DNA of 7,938 bases from an uncultured Clostridia bacterium. GTDB taxonomy: Bacteria; Bacillota_A; Clostridia; TANB77; CAG-508. The notes beneath the pieces were generated by a model. The model worked only from the letters and a program-made list of their open reading frames with translations, ran no database searches and was not told the origin of the DNA. The translations under genes and the position numbers were made by a program. This document shows, in pieces, positions 1 to 6,353 of the stretch (positions within the stretch are counted from its first letter, which is position 1; each line of letters starts with the position of its first letter). The stretch lies in NCBI GenBank assembly GCA_947628465.1, contig CANQZZ010000063.1:1-7938 (forward strand), written 5' to 3'.

Positions 1-101
1 CTACTATTTTAACATTTTTTTGTACAAAACTAAAATCAACACGGATAAAAAGTGGCTTTTAAAAATAAAATTAAGGAGTATATACATTAAACAATTAGTT
101 G

Positions 102-131
102 TTTGCAATGTTTGAAAAATTATGCTATAAT
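102..131 (+). promoter_or_regulatory. Promoter of the small zinc-ribbon gene
   Basis: A TATAAT -10 box at 126-131 is preceded by TG at 123-124, giving an extended -10. The -35 region is weaker (TTTGCA at 102-107, 18-base spacer, or TTGCAA at 103-108, 17-base spacer). It lies about 30 bases upstream of the start codon at 163, so the leader is short. No operator is apparent. Confidence 0.6.
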
Positions 132-162
132 TAATTCATACTTTTTTAAGGAGGAAATTATT

Positions 163-330
163 ATGAGCAAATTATGTCCAAAATGCCATAACAAAATGAG
201 GTCAGGAATTCGGTGGAGTAGGTCACGAAAGAGATTAAAAATCTTTCATGTTTGCCACTTTTGTAAGGTCCTATATTACAACGATGATCTGAAAACTCAC
301 GAAAAAGCAGAAATGCAAAGCAAATCATAA
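163..330 (+). CDS. Small zinc-ribbon protein, 55 aa, function unknown
   Basis: This is a short basic protein with two CxxC knuckles, C5-P-K-C8 and C31-H-F-C34, spaced as in a one-zinc ribbon. The stretch between them (residues 17-26) is rich in Arg and Lys, and the C-terminal tail is charged, which would suit nucleic acid or protein binding. I do not recognise a named family. The start at 163 is chosen because AAGGAGGA lies seven bases upstream; an in-frame ATG at 103 has no ribosome binding site and lies inside the promoter. It is monocistronic, between its own promoter and terminator. Its codon use is slightly unlike the neighbours: it carries CGG at codon 17 and AGG at codons 13 and 20, both rare elsewhere in the window. 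That may hint at a separate origin, such as phage or plasmid, but the gene is too short to be sure. Confidence 0.75.
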   Translation: MSKLCPKCHNKMRSGIRWSRSRKRLKIFHVCHFCKVLYYNDDLKTHEKAEMQSKS

Positions 331-339
331 TTTTTTCCG

Positions 340-375
340 GTTGCCAAATATATATATTTGGCAACTTTTTATTTT
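340..375 (+). terminator. Rho-independent terminator of the small gene
   Basis: A 26-base near-perfect palindrome spans 340-365, with GTTGCC pairing with GGCAAC at its ends and an AT-rich centre. It is followed by TTTTTATTTT at 366-375. On the minus strand the same hairpin lies just past the recombinase stop codon, but it is followed there by CGG and then A residues, so it should work mainly for the plus-strand gene. Confidence 0.8.
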
Positions 376-1347
376 AAATTTGCAAGTGGATTACTTTCAA
401 CTGCATTTCTTATTTGACTATTATCCACATGTGTATAAATTTCTGTTGTAGATATGCTTTCATGACCTAAAAGTTCTTGAAGTGCACGAATATCTACATT
501 ACCATATTGATACATAAGAGTTGCTGCAGTATGTCTTAGCTTATGTACAGAATATTTATTTATATCCAATCCAGCTTTTAATAGTTCTTTTTTTACTATA
601 AGTTGAACTGTTCGATTACTAATTCTTTCACGCCTTTCACTTAAAAATAGAGCATCCTTTGAATCATATTTAATTCCTTCTTTTGGCCTAACAGATAAGT
701 ATTCATTTATAGCAGATACACAAGCATTATTCAAATATATCGTACGTTCTTTATTACCTTTACCAATTACATTTAATTTTGCTTCACTAAATGTTATATC
801 TTTTATATTTATATTAACTAATTCAGATAAACGCATACCACAATTTAAAAATAGAGTTATTATTGCATAATCTCTTTCAGAATTTCTATTATCATCACTT
901 CCGAGCTACTTCTAGTAATTTTTTACTATCTTCTAAAGATAAGTATTTAGGTATTCTTTTTTCTAGCTTAGGAGTTTCTAAATTTTGTGCAGGATTAATA
1001 TCTATTAATTTAGCTTTTTGTGATAAATACTTAAAAAATATTCTAATTGTAGAAACTTTTCTTGCACGAGTAGCAGGCTTACTTCTAAGCTCTGTTGCCA
1101 TATATGAGATATATTTATGAATATCTTCTAATGTTATTCTTTTTATATCATCTATAGATAAGTCATTTATATTTATTTTAGAATAATCTTTTTCATCGGT
1201 TAGCTTAAATTCTATTTTAATGAATTTTAAAAAATTAGCTAAGTCATAATTATATTCTTTAATACTATTAGGAGATTTATTAAGTATTGTAATACTGTAG
1301 TCTAAAAAAGAATTTAAATAATCAGGATTTAATTCTCTATCTATCAT
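369..1347 (-). pseudogene. xerC: XerC-type tyrosine recombinase, interrupted by a +1 frameshift
   Basis: This is a chromosome-type tyrosine recombinase that would resolve chromosome dimers at dif-like sites. Read through one +1 shift it gives 325 residues, the normal family length. The N-terminal part (1347 down to 895) is a SAM-like core-binding domain of about 150 residues. The catalytic domain follows with every catalytic residue present: R172 (GMRLSEL), K196 (GKGNKER), H268 and R271 (HKLRH), H295 (LGHES) and nucleophile Y304 (IYTHV). The start at 1347 has an excellent AAAGGAGGA site. The break is bracketed to the codons GCT CGG AAG at 898-906: the other frame has a TAG just before, and the zero frame then meets TGA TGA TAA TAG (886-897). 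The sequence on both sides is intact, so this is a recent mutation, a sequencing error or a recoding site. The C-terminal piece alone (M at 836) has no ribosome binding site. XerD or an integrase is possible, but the lack of phage context favours XerC. Confidence 0.8.
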
Positions 1348-1374
1348 AAGTTTTCCTCCTTTAATATTCTGTTT

Positions 1375-1400
1375 AACAATATTATAATATCACTATTGTT
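1375..1400 (-). promoter_or_regulatory. Candidate recombinase promoter with an operator-like dyad
   Basis: On the minus strand a TATAAT hexamer (plus bases 1381-1386) lies about 35 bases upstream of the recombinase start, but a convincing -35 is missing; TTTAAA with a 17-base spacer to an overlapping TATTAT is the best fit. The hexamer lies inside an inverted repeat, AACAATA at 1375-1381 and TATTGTT at 1394-1400, separated by 12 bases. This could be a repressor site or simply AT-rich coincidence. Confidence 0.3.
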
Positions 1401-1461
1401 TAGATTTTTAAAGGCTACAGTCTTAATTTATCAAAAAATTTACTACAGTTAAAAAATAAAA

Positions 1462-1490
1462 TTGACATCAAAAAAATAAAATGTTATAAT
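1462..1490 (+). promoter_or_regulatory. aspS promoter (consensus sigma-A, extended -10)
   Basis: TTGACA at 1462-1467 and TATAAT at 1485-1490 are separated by exactly 17 bases, and TG at 1482-1483 adds an extended -10. Transcription should start near 1497, giving a leader of about 325 bases before aspS. A promoter this strong suits control by attenuation in the leader rather than at initiation. Confidence 0.9.
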
Positions 1491-1573
1491 TATATCGTTA
1501 TAAATGAAAACGGCTATTATGTATAATTTTAATATAAAATAGTATAATAGTTTAATATGATTATTATAAATTT

Positions 1574-1781
1574 ATTTTATGATGAAAATGAAAGGCTGTA
1601 TAAGTTGCTATTAGAGAATAAGGGTCATAGGCTGAAAGCCCTTTTAGGAAATATACATGACCGAAACACATTGGAGTAAAATGATTTTTTAAAGAGTGGA
1701 AAGCGTAAACCTTTCAAACTGGGTGGTACCGCGGATATTATATATTCGTCCCTGTATATTTTAAACAGTGGGCGATTTTTT
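1574..1781 (+). promoter_or_regulatory. T-box leader of aspS; best specifier candidate AAC (Asn)
   Basis: This leader RNA reads the charging state of a tRNA and lets aspS be transcribed when that tRNA is uncharged. Stem I closes with ATTTTA (1574-1579) and TAAAAT (1677-1682). Within it are GATGA and TGGAG kink-turn elements, a UGUAUA/UAUACA helix (1597-1602 with 1652-1657), AGAG at 1613-1616, and a distal hairpin containing GGCTGAAAG. A stem III follows (1699-1703 with 1711-1715). The T-box core GGGTGGTACCGCG is at 1721-1733, with UGGU (1724-1727) to pair with the tRNA acceptor end. No clear stem II is visible. In the specifier loop, AAC at 1665-1667 is followed by A, three bases and TGGAG; this is the spacing I recall for the glyQS leader (GGC, A, three bases, TTGAG). 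GAC (Asp) at 1659-1661 is the alternative. The UGGU end would pair with G73, found in both tRNA-Asn and tRNA-Asp, only by wobble. The T-box identity is firm; the specifier is inferred. Confidence 0.93.
1746..1781 (+). terminator. T-box attenuator hairpin
   Basis: TCGTCCCTGT (1746-1755) pairs with ACAGTGGGCGA (1765-1775), with one bulged base and one G-U pair, and is followed by six T residues at 1776-1781. The left arm also belongs to the antiterminator, where GGG 1721-1723 pairs with CCC 1750-1752 and GCG 1731-1733 with CGT 1747-1749. The two folds are therefore exclusive, as a T-box switch requires. Confidence 0.88.
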
Positions 1782-1821
1782 GTATCCTAAAATCGCTTAT
1801 ACTATTAGAGGAGGAATAAAA

Positions 1822-3573
1822 ATGAAAGAGTACAGAACACATCATTGTGACGAAATAACATTAGAAGATGTAGGCAAAAAAGTACGAATCGCTGGATTTG
1901 TAGAAACAATAAGAGATTTAGGAGGAGTTGTATTTTTAGATATAAGAGATATGTATGGAATTACACAAGTTGTAACTTCTGCAGAAACAGAAGATGTTGA
2001 TTTTGCATCACATATTCCAATTGAATCAACAGTTACAGTTTATGGAACAGTTAGAAAAAGATCAGAAGAAACTGTAAACCCAAAAATAAAAACAGGGTTA
2101 GTAGAAATCTTTATAGAAGAAATAAAAATTTTGGGAAAAAGGACAAAGGATCTTCCATTTAAAGTAAATTCAAGTGAAGATATAAGAGAAGATTTAAGAC
2201 TTCAATATAGATATTTAGATTTAAGAAATGAAAGATTGAAGAATAATTTAATATTAAGAGCACAAGTGTTACAATTTTTAAGAAGTCAAATGATTGATCA
2301 AGGATTTTTAGAGGTTCAAACTCCAATTTTAACATCATCATCACCAGAAGGTGCAAGAGATTATCTAGTACCAAGTAGATTACATGAGGGGAAATTTTAT
2401 GCTTTACCACAAGCACCACAACAATTTAAACAACTATTAATGGTATCTGGAATAGATAAGTATTTTCAAATAGCACCATGTTTTAGAGATGAAGATGCAA
2501 GAGCAGATAGAGCACCAGGTGAATTTTACCAATTAGATTTGGAAATGTCTTTTGCAACACAAGAAGATGTATTTAATGCAGTAGAACCTGTAATATATAA
2601 TACATTTAAGAAGTTTTCTAAAAAAGAAGTAAAAGACTATCCATTTCCTAAAATTCCTTATGAAGAATCAATGTTAAAGTATGGAACTGATAAACCAGAT
2701 TTAAGAAATCCTTTATATATAATAGATTTATCTGAATTCTTTATGAAATGTACTTTTAAACCATTCATGAATACAACAGTAAGAGCTATTAAAGTAAAAG
2801 GTCATCTTTCAAAAGGTTTTCATGAAAAAATGCTTGATTTTGCACAATCAATAGGAATGAAAGGATTAGGATATTTAGAGGTTCAAGAAGATTTAAGTTT
2901 TAAAGGACCAATTGATAAATTTATTCCACAGGATTTGAAAAAAGAATTATTGAATCTAGCAGACTTACAAAAAGAAGATACAATATTTTTCATAGCAGAT
3001 ACAAAAGCAAAAGCTACAGAATTAGCAGGACAAATTAGAACAGAACTTGCCAATAGATTAAATTTAATAGATAATGATAAGTTTCAATTTTGTTGGATAA
3101 CAGATTTTCCAATGTTTGAATTAAATGATGATGGAAGTCTTAGCTTTGGACATAATCCATTTTCTATGCCTCAAGGAGGCTTAGATGCCTTAAACAATGA
3201 AAATCCATTAGAAATAGTATCATATCAATATGATTTAGTATGCAATGGTATAGAATTAGCATCAGGAGCTGTAAGAAATCATGATATAGATATAATGCTA
3301 AAAGCTTTTTCAATGGCAGGATATACAGAGGAAGAAGTAAAAACAAAATTTAAAGCATTATTCACAGCATTTCAATTTGGAGCACCTCCACATGCCGGAA
3401 TTGCACCTGGAGTAGATAGAATGCTTATGTTACTTACTGAATCAGAAACAATAAGAGAGGTAATAGCATTCCCATTAAATAGCAAAGCACAAGACTTGAT
3501 GATGGGAGCACCAACTAATGTAAGTAGAGAACAATTAAGAGATATCCATATTAAAATTATTGAAAAGAAATAA
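1822..3573 (+). CDS. aspS: Aspartyl-tRNA synthetase, possibly non-discriminating
   Basis: This class IIb synthetase charges tRNA with aspartate in the cytoplasm. It has 583 residues, full length for the bacterial type. An N-terminal OB-fold anticodon-binding domain covers about 1-105. Motif 1 is near F162-P168. Motif 2 starts at FRDEDARADR (221-230) and continues APGEFYQLD. Motif 3 is GVDR (530-533). A bacterial insertion domain lies in the middle. The ATG at 1822 has AGAGGAGGA upstream; a GTG at 1768 in the same frame lies inside the attenuator and is rejected. The motif 2 loop carries the extra residue of the alphaproteobacterial type (APGEFYQLD against QPEFTQID in E. coli), and the N-terminus (EYRTHHC) also resembles that type. 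At the two OB-fold sites linked to tRNA-Asn/Asp discrimination in Pseudomonas (H31 and G82 there) this protein has L33 and E83, so those sites do not settle specificity. Control is by the T-box upstream. Confidence 0.97.
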   Translation: MKEYRTHHCDEITLEDVGKKVRIAGFVETIRDLGGVVFLDIRDMYGITQVVTSAETEDVDFASHIPIESTVTVYGTVRKRSEETVNPKIKTGLVEIFIEEIKILGKRTKDLPFKVNSSEDIREDLRLQYRYLDLRNERLKNNLILRAQVLQFLRSQMIDQGFLEVQTPILTSSSPEGARDYLVPSRLHEGKFYALPQAPQQFKQLLMVSGIDKYFQIAPCFRDEDARADRAPGEFYQLDLEMSFATQEDVFNAVEPVIYNTFKKFSKKEVKDYPFPKIPYEESMLKYGTDKPDLRNPLYIIDLSEFFMKCTFKPFMNTTVRAIKVKGHLSKGFHEKMLDFAQSIGMKGLGYLEVQEDLSFKGPIDKFIPQDLKKELLNLADLQKEDTIFFIADTKAKATELAGQIRTELANRLNLIDNDKFQFCWITDFPMFELNDDGSLSFGHNPFSMPQGGLDALNNENPLEIVSYQYDLVCNGIELASGAVRNHDIDIMLKAFSMAGYTEEEVKTKFKALFTAFQFGAPPHAGIAPGVDRMLMLLTESETIREVIAFPLNSKAQDLMMGAPTNVSREQLRDIHIKIIEKK

Positions 3574-3582
3574 AGTATAAAT

Positions 3583-3799
3583 ATGATTAGATGTAAATGG
3601 TGTAATTTAAAAAATCAAAAATATATTGAATATCACGATAATGAATGGTGCAGATAAATTATCTGATGACTTATCAAAAGATTTGCGAAAAAGAGGAATG
3701 AAATTTGTAGGAAGTACAATAATATATTCCTACTTACAAGCAATCGGTGTTATTTATTCTCATGAAAGAGGATGTTTTTTGTACAAGCCTCAAAAATAA
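3583..3799 (+). pseudogene. tag: Remnant of DNA-3-methyladenine glycosylase I (internal deletion)
   Basis: Tag excises 3-methyladenine from alkylated DNA and is normally about 185-190 residues. Only the two ends remain. Bases 3583-3657 encode a 24-residue start, with MIRCKWC and YIEYHDNEW matching the Tag N-terminus (E. coli has YIAYHDNEWG). In the next frame, 3641-3799 encodes the C-terminal end, with LSKDLRKRGMKFVGSTI followed by YSYLQAIGV and SHERGC. All four zinc ligands of the family are still present (C4, H18, and the His and Cys of the last motif). The roughly 110-residue middle that carries the catalytic Glu and the base-binding pocket is gone, and the joint leaves the two halves out of frame, ending in TAA at 3655. 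The start lies 9 bases after the aspS stop without a clear ribosome binding site. It cannot make an active enzyme. Confidence 0.88.
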
Positions 3800-3814
3800 A
3801 TAAGGAAAATGAAT

Positions 3815-4489
3815 ATGGAAAGTAATAAAAAGGAAAAATCTAAATTTGAAATAAAAAGAGAACTTATTTCTAAAGATTTAAGCAAATTATTAGGAGCTCT
3901 TATAGTTATTTTATTAATTACAGGAATATGTGGTTATGCAGGCTATATTTATAGTAAGGATAATAATTTAAGCATAAGTCATGGCATTATATTTGGCATT
4001 CTTTTTCCTTTGGGAATAGGATTATTAGAATTGTTTAATTGTAACAATTTTTTCTGTTTTGTATTATATACGTTAGCATATATAGCAATTGCTAGTTTTA
4101 TGCCTACTTTTGTAGGAGGAATACTCCTATTTTTAATGATAGGAATAGTTATAATAGATTTTATTGATATAGAACGAAAAGATAGGTCTGAAGAAATTAA
4201 TCAAATTATTGAAGAAAATAATAAAGATACAAATAAAGACTATAATTATAATACAAATTATAAAGAAAATTTAATTGAAAAAGATCCAATATCAGTTGAT
4301 ACGGATGAAACAATTGAAAATATCGAAAATAAAGATATTTATGGCGAAGAATTTGAGTGTGAAATGTGCTTTAAAAAAATATCTGAGGAAGAATATGAAC
4401 TATATGATGGTATGTGTGAAGATTGTTTTATGGATGTACATATTGATAATGATGGAAATTATCATGATGAAGAATTTTTTGATAAGTAA
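3815..4489 (+). CDS. Four-helix membrane protein with C-terminal zinc-ribbon motif
   Basis: This protein of 224 residues belongs to no family I recognise. A basic N-terminus (about 1-24) leads into four hydrophobic segments near 25-46, 54-74, 79-97 and 99-117. A long, strongly charged Asn/Asp/Glu/Lys linker (about 120-178) follows. At the end lies a CxxC-X15-CxxC motif (C182, C185, C201, C204) inside a very acidic tail rich in His, Asp and Glu. Both the linker and the zinc motif should lie on the same side of the membrane, probably the cytoplasm given the even number of helices and the basic N-terminus. I chose ATG 3815 over ATG 3809 because the AAGGA at 3802-3806 is 8 bases from the former and 2 from the latter. 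It ends 18 bases before mcrB, so the two are probably cotranscribed. It could be an accessory of the restriction system or an unrelated passenger; the sequence cannot decide. Confidence 0.8.
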   Translation: MESNKKEKSKFEIKRELISKDLSKLLGALIVILLITGICGYAGYIYSKDNNLSISHGIIFGILFPLGIGLLELFNCNNFFCFVLYTLAYIAIASFMPTFVGGILLFLMIGIVIIDFIDIERKDRSEEINQIIEENNKDTNKDYNYNTNYKENLIEKDPISVDTDETIENIENKDIYGEEFECEMCFKKISEEEYELYDGMCEDCFMDVHIDNDGNYHDEEFFDK

Positions 4490-4507
4490 CAAGAAGGGGG
4501 AATTTTT

Positions 4508-6353
4508 GTGAAAGAAAGCGCAAATCAATATTATTTATTTGCTGGAGCATCAGAAGAGGTTGGTAACACAACTAATGATAAAACAGAAGAGTTTATAAAA
4601 AACGAAATATGGAAGCATTTTTTTAGCGCCAGTGATACTAGTAACAAAGCAAAAACTACAATTGAAACCACTAAAAATGTTCCTATAGGAACGAAAATAA
4701 TTTTAAAGAGTTGGGGGCGGTAATGGAATATTAACAATAAAGGCTACAGGAACTGTAATTAGTAATGATGGAAAAGGTTTCGAACTAGGAGTAAAATATG
4801 ACCCTAAAATACAACCAAAAAAAATGAATGGATATGGTGGAACTCTTTCAAGAACATGTATACTTATGAAATACGAAAATGCAAGTGCAAAAAATAAACG
4901 TTTAATTTGTGAGATTTTTAATAATCAATTACTCTCAGATGATGATAATAATAGTAATCAAAATGATATAAAATTCAGTAAAAATATGATTTTATATGGA
5001 CCTCCTGGAACTGGAAAAACATATAATTCCATAATTTATGCTGTTGCAATTTGTTCAAATAGGAGTGTTAATCAAGTAATAAAAGATGCCAAAAATAATT
5101 ATGATACAATAAAAAAAGAATATAATGATTTCTACCAAAAGGGTCAAATTGCTTTTACAACATTTCATCAATCATACAGTTATGAAGACTTTATAGAAGG
5201 AATAAAGCCTATTATTGATGAAGAAGATAAAAATATTATTTATGATGTAAAAGATGGAATATTTAAACTATTTTGTGATAGAGCTAGTCAAAGTATTATT
5301 ACGGATGAAGAATCTGTTGAAACTGAAGAAATAAATAGGAAAAACTTTGCAGAAGCTTGGAATAAATTAGTTGATGAAATTGAAGCTAATGAAAACCAAC
5401 AATATACAATAACTATTGGTAAAAAAAATACATCCTATGACTTAAAACTTAATCAGAGAAAAGATGGATTAAAAAATGAATGGGTGAAAGGAGTAAATAA
5501 CTATATAACATCTAAATCAATATATAATAAATGGAAAAATCCAGATGATAACTATATAAGTAATAATGGATTTGTAAGAAATGTTGCTACAGCTGTATTA
5601 GAAGATTTGATACATAAATTTAAATTACCTAAATATATAGAATCAAAAAACAAAAAAGATAATAAATATGTTTTTATTATAGATGAAATAAATAGAGGAA
5701 ATATTTCAAAGATTTTTGGAGAATTAATTACATTAATAGAAGAAAATAAAAGAAAAGGTGAAAGTGAGAGCTTAACATTAATGTTACCATCTTCTTCAGA
5801 AAATAAAATAAGAGAGTTTGAAGTTCCTAATAATGTATATATTATAGGAACTATGAATACAGCAGATAGATCAATTGCTCTTATGGATATAGCATTAAGA
5901 AGAAGATTTAAATTTATTGAGATGTCTCCTAATTATGAACATTTAAAAGAGATAACTGTAAATAAGACTAAGATTGATTTAGTTAAAATGCTATATGCCA
6001 TAAACAGTAGAATTGAAGCTTTATATGATCGAGAACACACAATTGGTCATTCTTTTTTCATTAAACTTAGCGAAAAAAAAGATGTTCCACTATCAGAATT
6101 AAAAGATATTTTTGAAAAAAATATTATTCCTTTATTGCAAGAATATTTTTATGATGATTATGGTAAAATTAAGCTAATTTTGAATAATGACTTTATTATA
6201 GAAGAAGAGATAAATGAACAATTATTTAATCAAGATTTATTAAATGAATTAGATATTGACATTGAAAGCCTTACTAGAAAAAAATATCGCTTAGATAAAG
6301 ATGCTTTAAATGATGTAAATAATTATATTAAAATTTATAGTGGAGTTAATTAA
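4508..6353 (+). pseudogene. mcrB: McrB-type AAA+ GTPase, interrupted by a +1 frameshift near the N-terminus
   Basis: This is the motor and recognition subunit of a McrBC type IV restriction system, which forms hexamers that bind marked DNA, hydrolyse GTP and activate McrC. Translation starts at GTG 4508 behind AAGGGGG (4494-4500). After 70 residues the frame meets TAA at 4721; skipping one base in GGGGGCGG (4713-4720) restores reading to 6353 and gives 614 residues. The shift must lie between 4707 and 4721, because the other frame has a TAA at 4704. The restored N-terminal domain (about 1-145) has VPIGTKI before the break and LTIKATGTV after it, reminiscent of PUA-like EVE/YTH modules, but I cannot confirm this. 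The AAA+ core has Walker A GPPGTGKT (164-171), Walker B IIDEINRGN (D392, E393), the McrB signature MNTADRS (449-455) and Arg residues 464-466. The ATG at 4824 lacks a ribosome binding site. The G5 run could be phase-variable, a mutation or a sequencing error. The AAA+ half is intact. Confidence 0.88.

Noticed and set aside
73..118. Possible leader peptide after AAGGAG at 73-78
   Set aside because: No ATG, GTG or TTG start at a suitable distance; only an ATT, and the reading frame is about ten codons.
103..162. ATG 103 as start of the small zinc-ribbon gene
   Set aside because: It overlaps the promoter and would place the AAGGAGGA site inside the gene.
369..836. C-terminal recombinase piece as an independent small recombinase
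   Set aside because: Its first Met is the residue before the first catalytic Arg, with no ribosome binding site, and homologous sequence continues upstream across the frameshift.
892..903. prfB-style programmed frameshift at AAG TGA in xerC
   Set aside because: There is no Shine-Dalgarno-like stimulator upstream, and tRNA-Lys would pair poorly after slipping from AAG to AGT.
1623..1662. GGTCAT/ATGACC helix within T-box stem I
   Set aside because: The bases pair, but this conflicts with the conserved distal hairpin and with the UGUAUA/UAUACA helix; treated as a competing fold.
1768..1821. In-frame GTG upstream of aspS as an alternative start
   Set aside because: It lies inside the T-box terminator hairpin and has no ribosome binding site; ATG 1822 has AGAGGAGGA and matches the family's N-terminus.
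4275..4511. Second plus-strand frame overlapping the membrane protein's C-terminus
   Set aside because: It is an out-of-frame reading of the AT-rich, charged linker, without its own ribosome binding site or recognisable content.
4824..4850. ATG 4824 as the true start of McrB
   Set aside because: No ribosome binding site, and clearly protein-like sequence continues upstream in the same frame to the G tract and then, one base shifted, to a well-placed GTG at 4508.
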